Below are positions 63,080-64,000 of a DNA stretch of 64,000 nt, piece after piece. How positions within the stretch are numbered: the stretch's first letter is position 1; each line of letters opens with the position of its first letter. Position numbers and translations under genes: made by a program. The stretch is from assembly GCA_026182355.1 (NCBI GenBank), contig JAPFBL010000592.1:103345-167344 (forward strand). Reading direction: 5' to 3'. The notes beneath the pieces were generated by a model. The model did not search any database and was not told the origin of the DNA. It was given only the letters and a program-made list of their open reading frames with translations. This stretch comes from Hermatobates lingyangjiaoensis. Its lineage: Eukaryota; Arthropoda; Insecta; Hemiptera; Hermatobatidae.

Positions 63080-63220
63080 ATATATATAGTAGTAGTTTTG
63101 CTTCTCAACGCGAGTACTTCGCACTTCTTCCCGATGACAACGGATGTCGAAATATCGAAGTGAGTTCTGTAGTGTCTTTCTGGGTTCTTTTCTATGTGTT
63201 TTAAAGTGTATATATTATAT
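63080..63220 (+). mobile_element. Foldback half with CCGATGA core, second copy
   Basis: Same as 27395-27520: CTTC, CCGATGA, hairpin (ACAACGGATGTC), GAA, ATAT, C, GAAG, GTGAGTTCTGTAG, then (TA)n. Confidence 0.65.
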
Positions 63221-63244
63221 ATATATATATTTATACATATATAT

Positions 63245-63385
63245 GATGCAAACCACAATATGAAATGGGAAAACAAGACTAAGATCTTTCAACATGTAAC
63301 AAGCGGTCTTCGTCGAAGTCAAAAACCAACTCTGACGAAGACCGCTTGTTACTGTTGAAAGATCTTAGTCTTGGTTTCCCGGACC
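63245..63385. mobile_element. Foldback element, family F, compact
   Basis: Arms AAACCACAATATGAAATGGG and a truncated right arm. Plus motif near 63325-63371 has CTGACGA, ACCG, GAA, AGATCT, T, AGTC; helix I 5' strand altered. Confidence 0.75.
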
Positions 63386-63645
63386 GGACAAAACCTTCGA
63401 CTAGACTGTCTAGTCGAAGGTTTTGTCCGGTTAAGATTGTTATTCCTTTAAATAATGTATAATTCATTTTCTTGTTTAAAAAAAATTCTTACTTCTGCCT
63501 ATGAAAACGGTTTTAAAATTAAAACCGAAACGTCGGTAATGAGAGTTTGATTTTGAACCTAGGAAATTTGACCGAATCCGATTAAATAACACACCTATTC
63601 TATCCAAACGGTCGATATATTATTGAATATGTTGTATATATATAT
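63386..63645 (+). mobile_element. Family E foldback half with inner palindrome
   Basis: CGGACAAAACCTTCGACTAG is mirrored at 63409-63433. The degenerate motif (GCCTATGAAAACGG, GAA-ACGT-C-GGT) and outer arm follow, then (TA)n. Confidence 0.7.
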
Positions 63646-63754
63646 ATATATATAATTTTCAATAATTATATTTTAATATATAAGTTTGATCCAAGAACGA
63701 ATATAATTTCGGTTTGATTATTATAATTTATTATTTTAAATTCAATTTATTTAA

Positions 63755-63865
63755 ATTTGATTTTTGAACCTAGAAAATTTGACCGAATCCCGATTAAATA
63801 ACACACCTATTCTATCAAACGGTCGATATATTATTGAATATGTTGTATATATATATATATATATA
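63755..63865 (+). mobile_element. Family E outer arm, second copy
   Basis: TTGATTTTTGAACCTAGAAA through AAACGGTCGATATATTATTG and (TA)n repeats the end of the preceding element after about 110 bp of AT-rich sequence. Confidence 0.65.
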
Positions 63866-64000
63866 AAGTTGATCCAAGAACGAATTAAATTCGTAAGAAA
63901 GAGGTGTTAGTGTATTTTTCGTATAAAAAAATCTCCTGACTAATTAGTTATTGTTATTTGTTGTGAGTTATGTGAAGCAGGTTTGACTAATGTTTTTTTT

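Overview
This is a eukaryotic, almost certainly animal, genomic window. It is AT-rich, full of (TA)n microsatellites and mobile elements, and most of it does not code for host protein. The tails of a tRNA-derived SINE are runs of CCTAA, the arthropod telomere motif. Together with Penelope-like, Jockey-like, Helitron, mariner and hAT debris this suggests an arthropod, possibly a crustacean or chelicerate. I cannot name the species.

One real host gene can be reconstructed: a FoxL2-type forkhead transcription factor on the minus strand. Its exons are at 40602-40730, 40380-40510, 24948-25098, 23250-23340, 20600-20663, 17200-17307 and 15962-16083 (stop codon), with a probable upstream exon ending at 44240. 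Every splice junction from 40730 to the stop keeps the reading frame. The exons are short and sit in introns filled with repeats, the largest 15.3 kb, so simple ORF calling misses them.

Most of the rest is a swarm of Penelope-like elements (PLEs) and their derivatives. The best copy (2718-5172) has a reverse transcriptase plus GIY-YIG ORF with one in-frame stop, between inverted repeats of about 458 bp. Three further PLE 3' ends (28775-29455, 33475-35272, 19590-20100) and a reverse-transcriptase pseudogene (2323-2700) are present. Around them are dozens of palindromic (foldback) or half-palindromic elements bounded by (TA)n tracts. Their arms carry a hammerhead-ribozyme-like motif: CUGANGA, a hairpin, GAA, a self-complementary A...U block, one nucleotide, then a strand pairing with the sequence 5' of CUGANGA. 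At least eight self-complementary blocks fill the same slot. In the ACATGT type the block contains the ATG of a PLE N-terminal stub. About a dozen such stubs break off at the same codons (LLPxYTNI), where they run into (TA)n.

Layout: 1-7.1 kb PLE1 and foldbacks; 8.1-9.6 kb a tandem SINE array with telomere-like tails; 11.3-11.8 and 42.4-42.9 kb Helitron 3' ends; 15.2-15.7 kb a G-rich minisatellite; 16-41 kb the FoxL2 gene with TE-filled introns, including an array of roughly 105-118 bp units whose motif flips orientation (20.8-23.2 kb) and nested hAT elements; 37.1-39.5 kb two hAT elements sharing one target duplication; 46-56 kb Jockey-like LINE 3' ends and unclassified interspersed repeats; 56.6-58.1 kb more PLE stubs and foldbacks; 58.5-62.1 kb GA-rich and CT-rich minisatellites; 63-64 kb foldback remnants.
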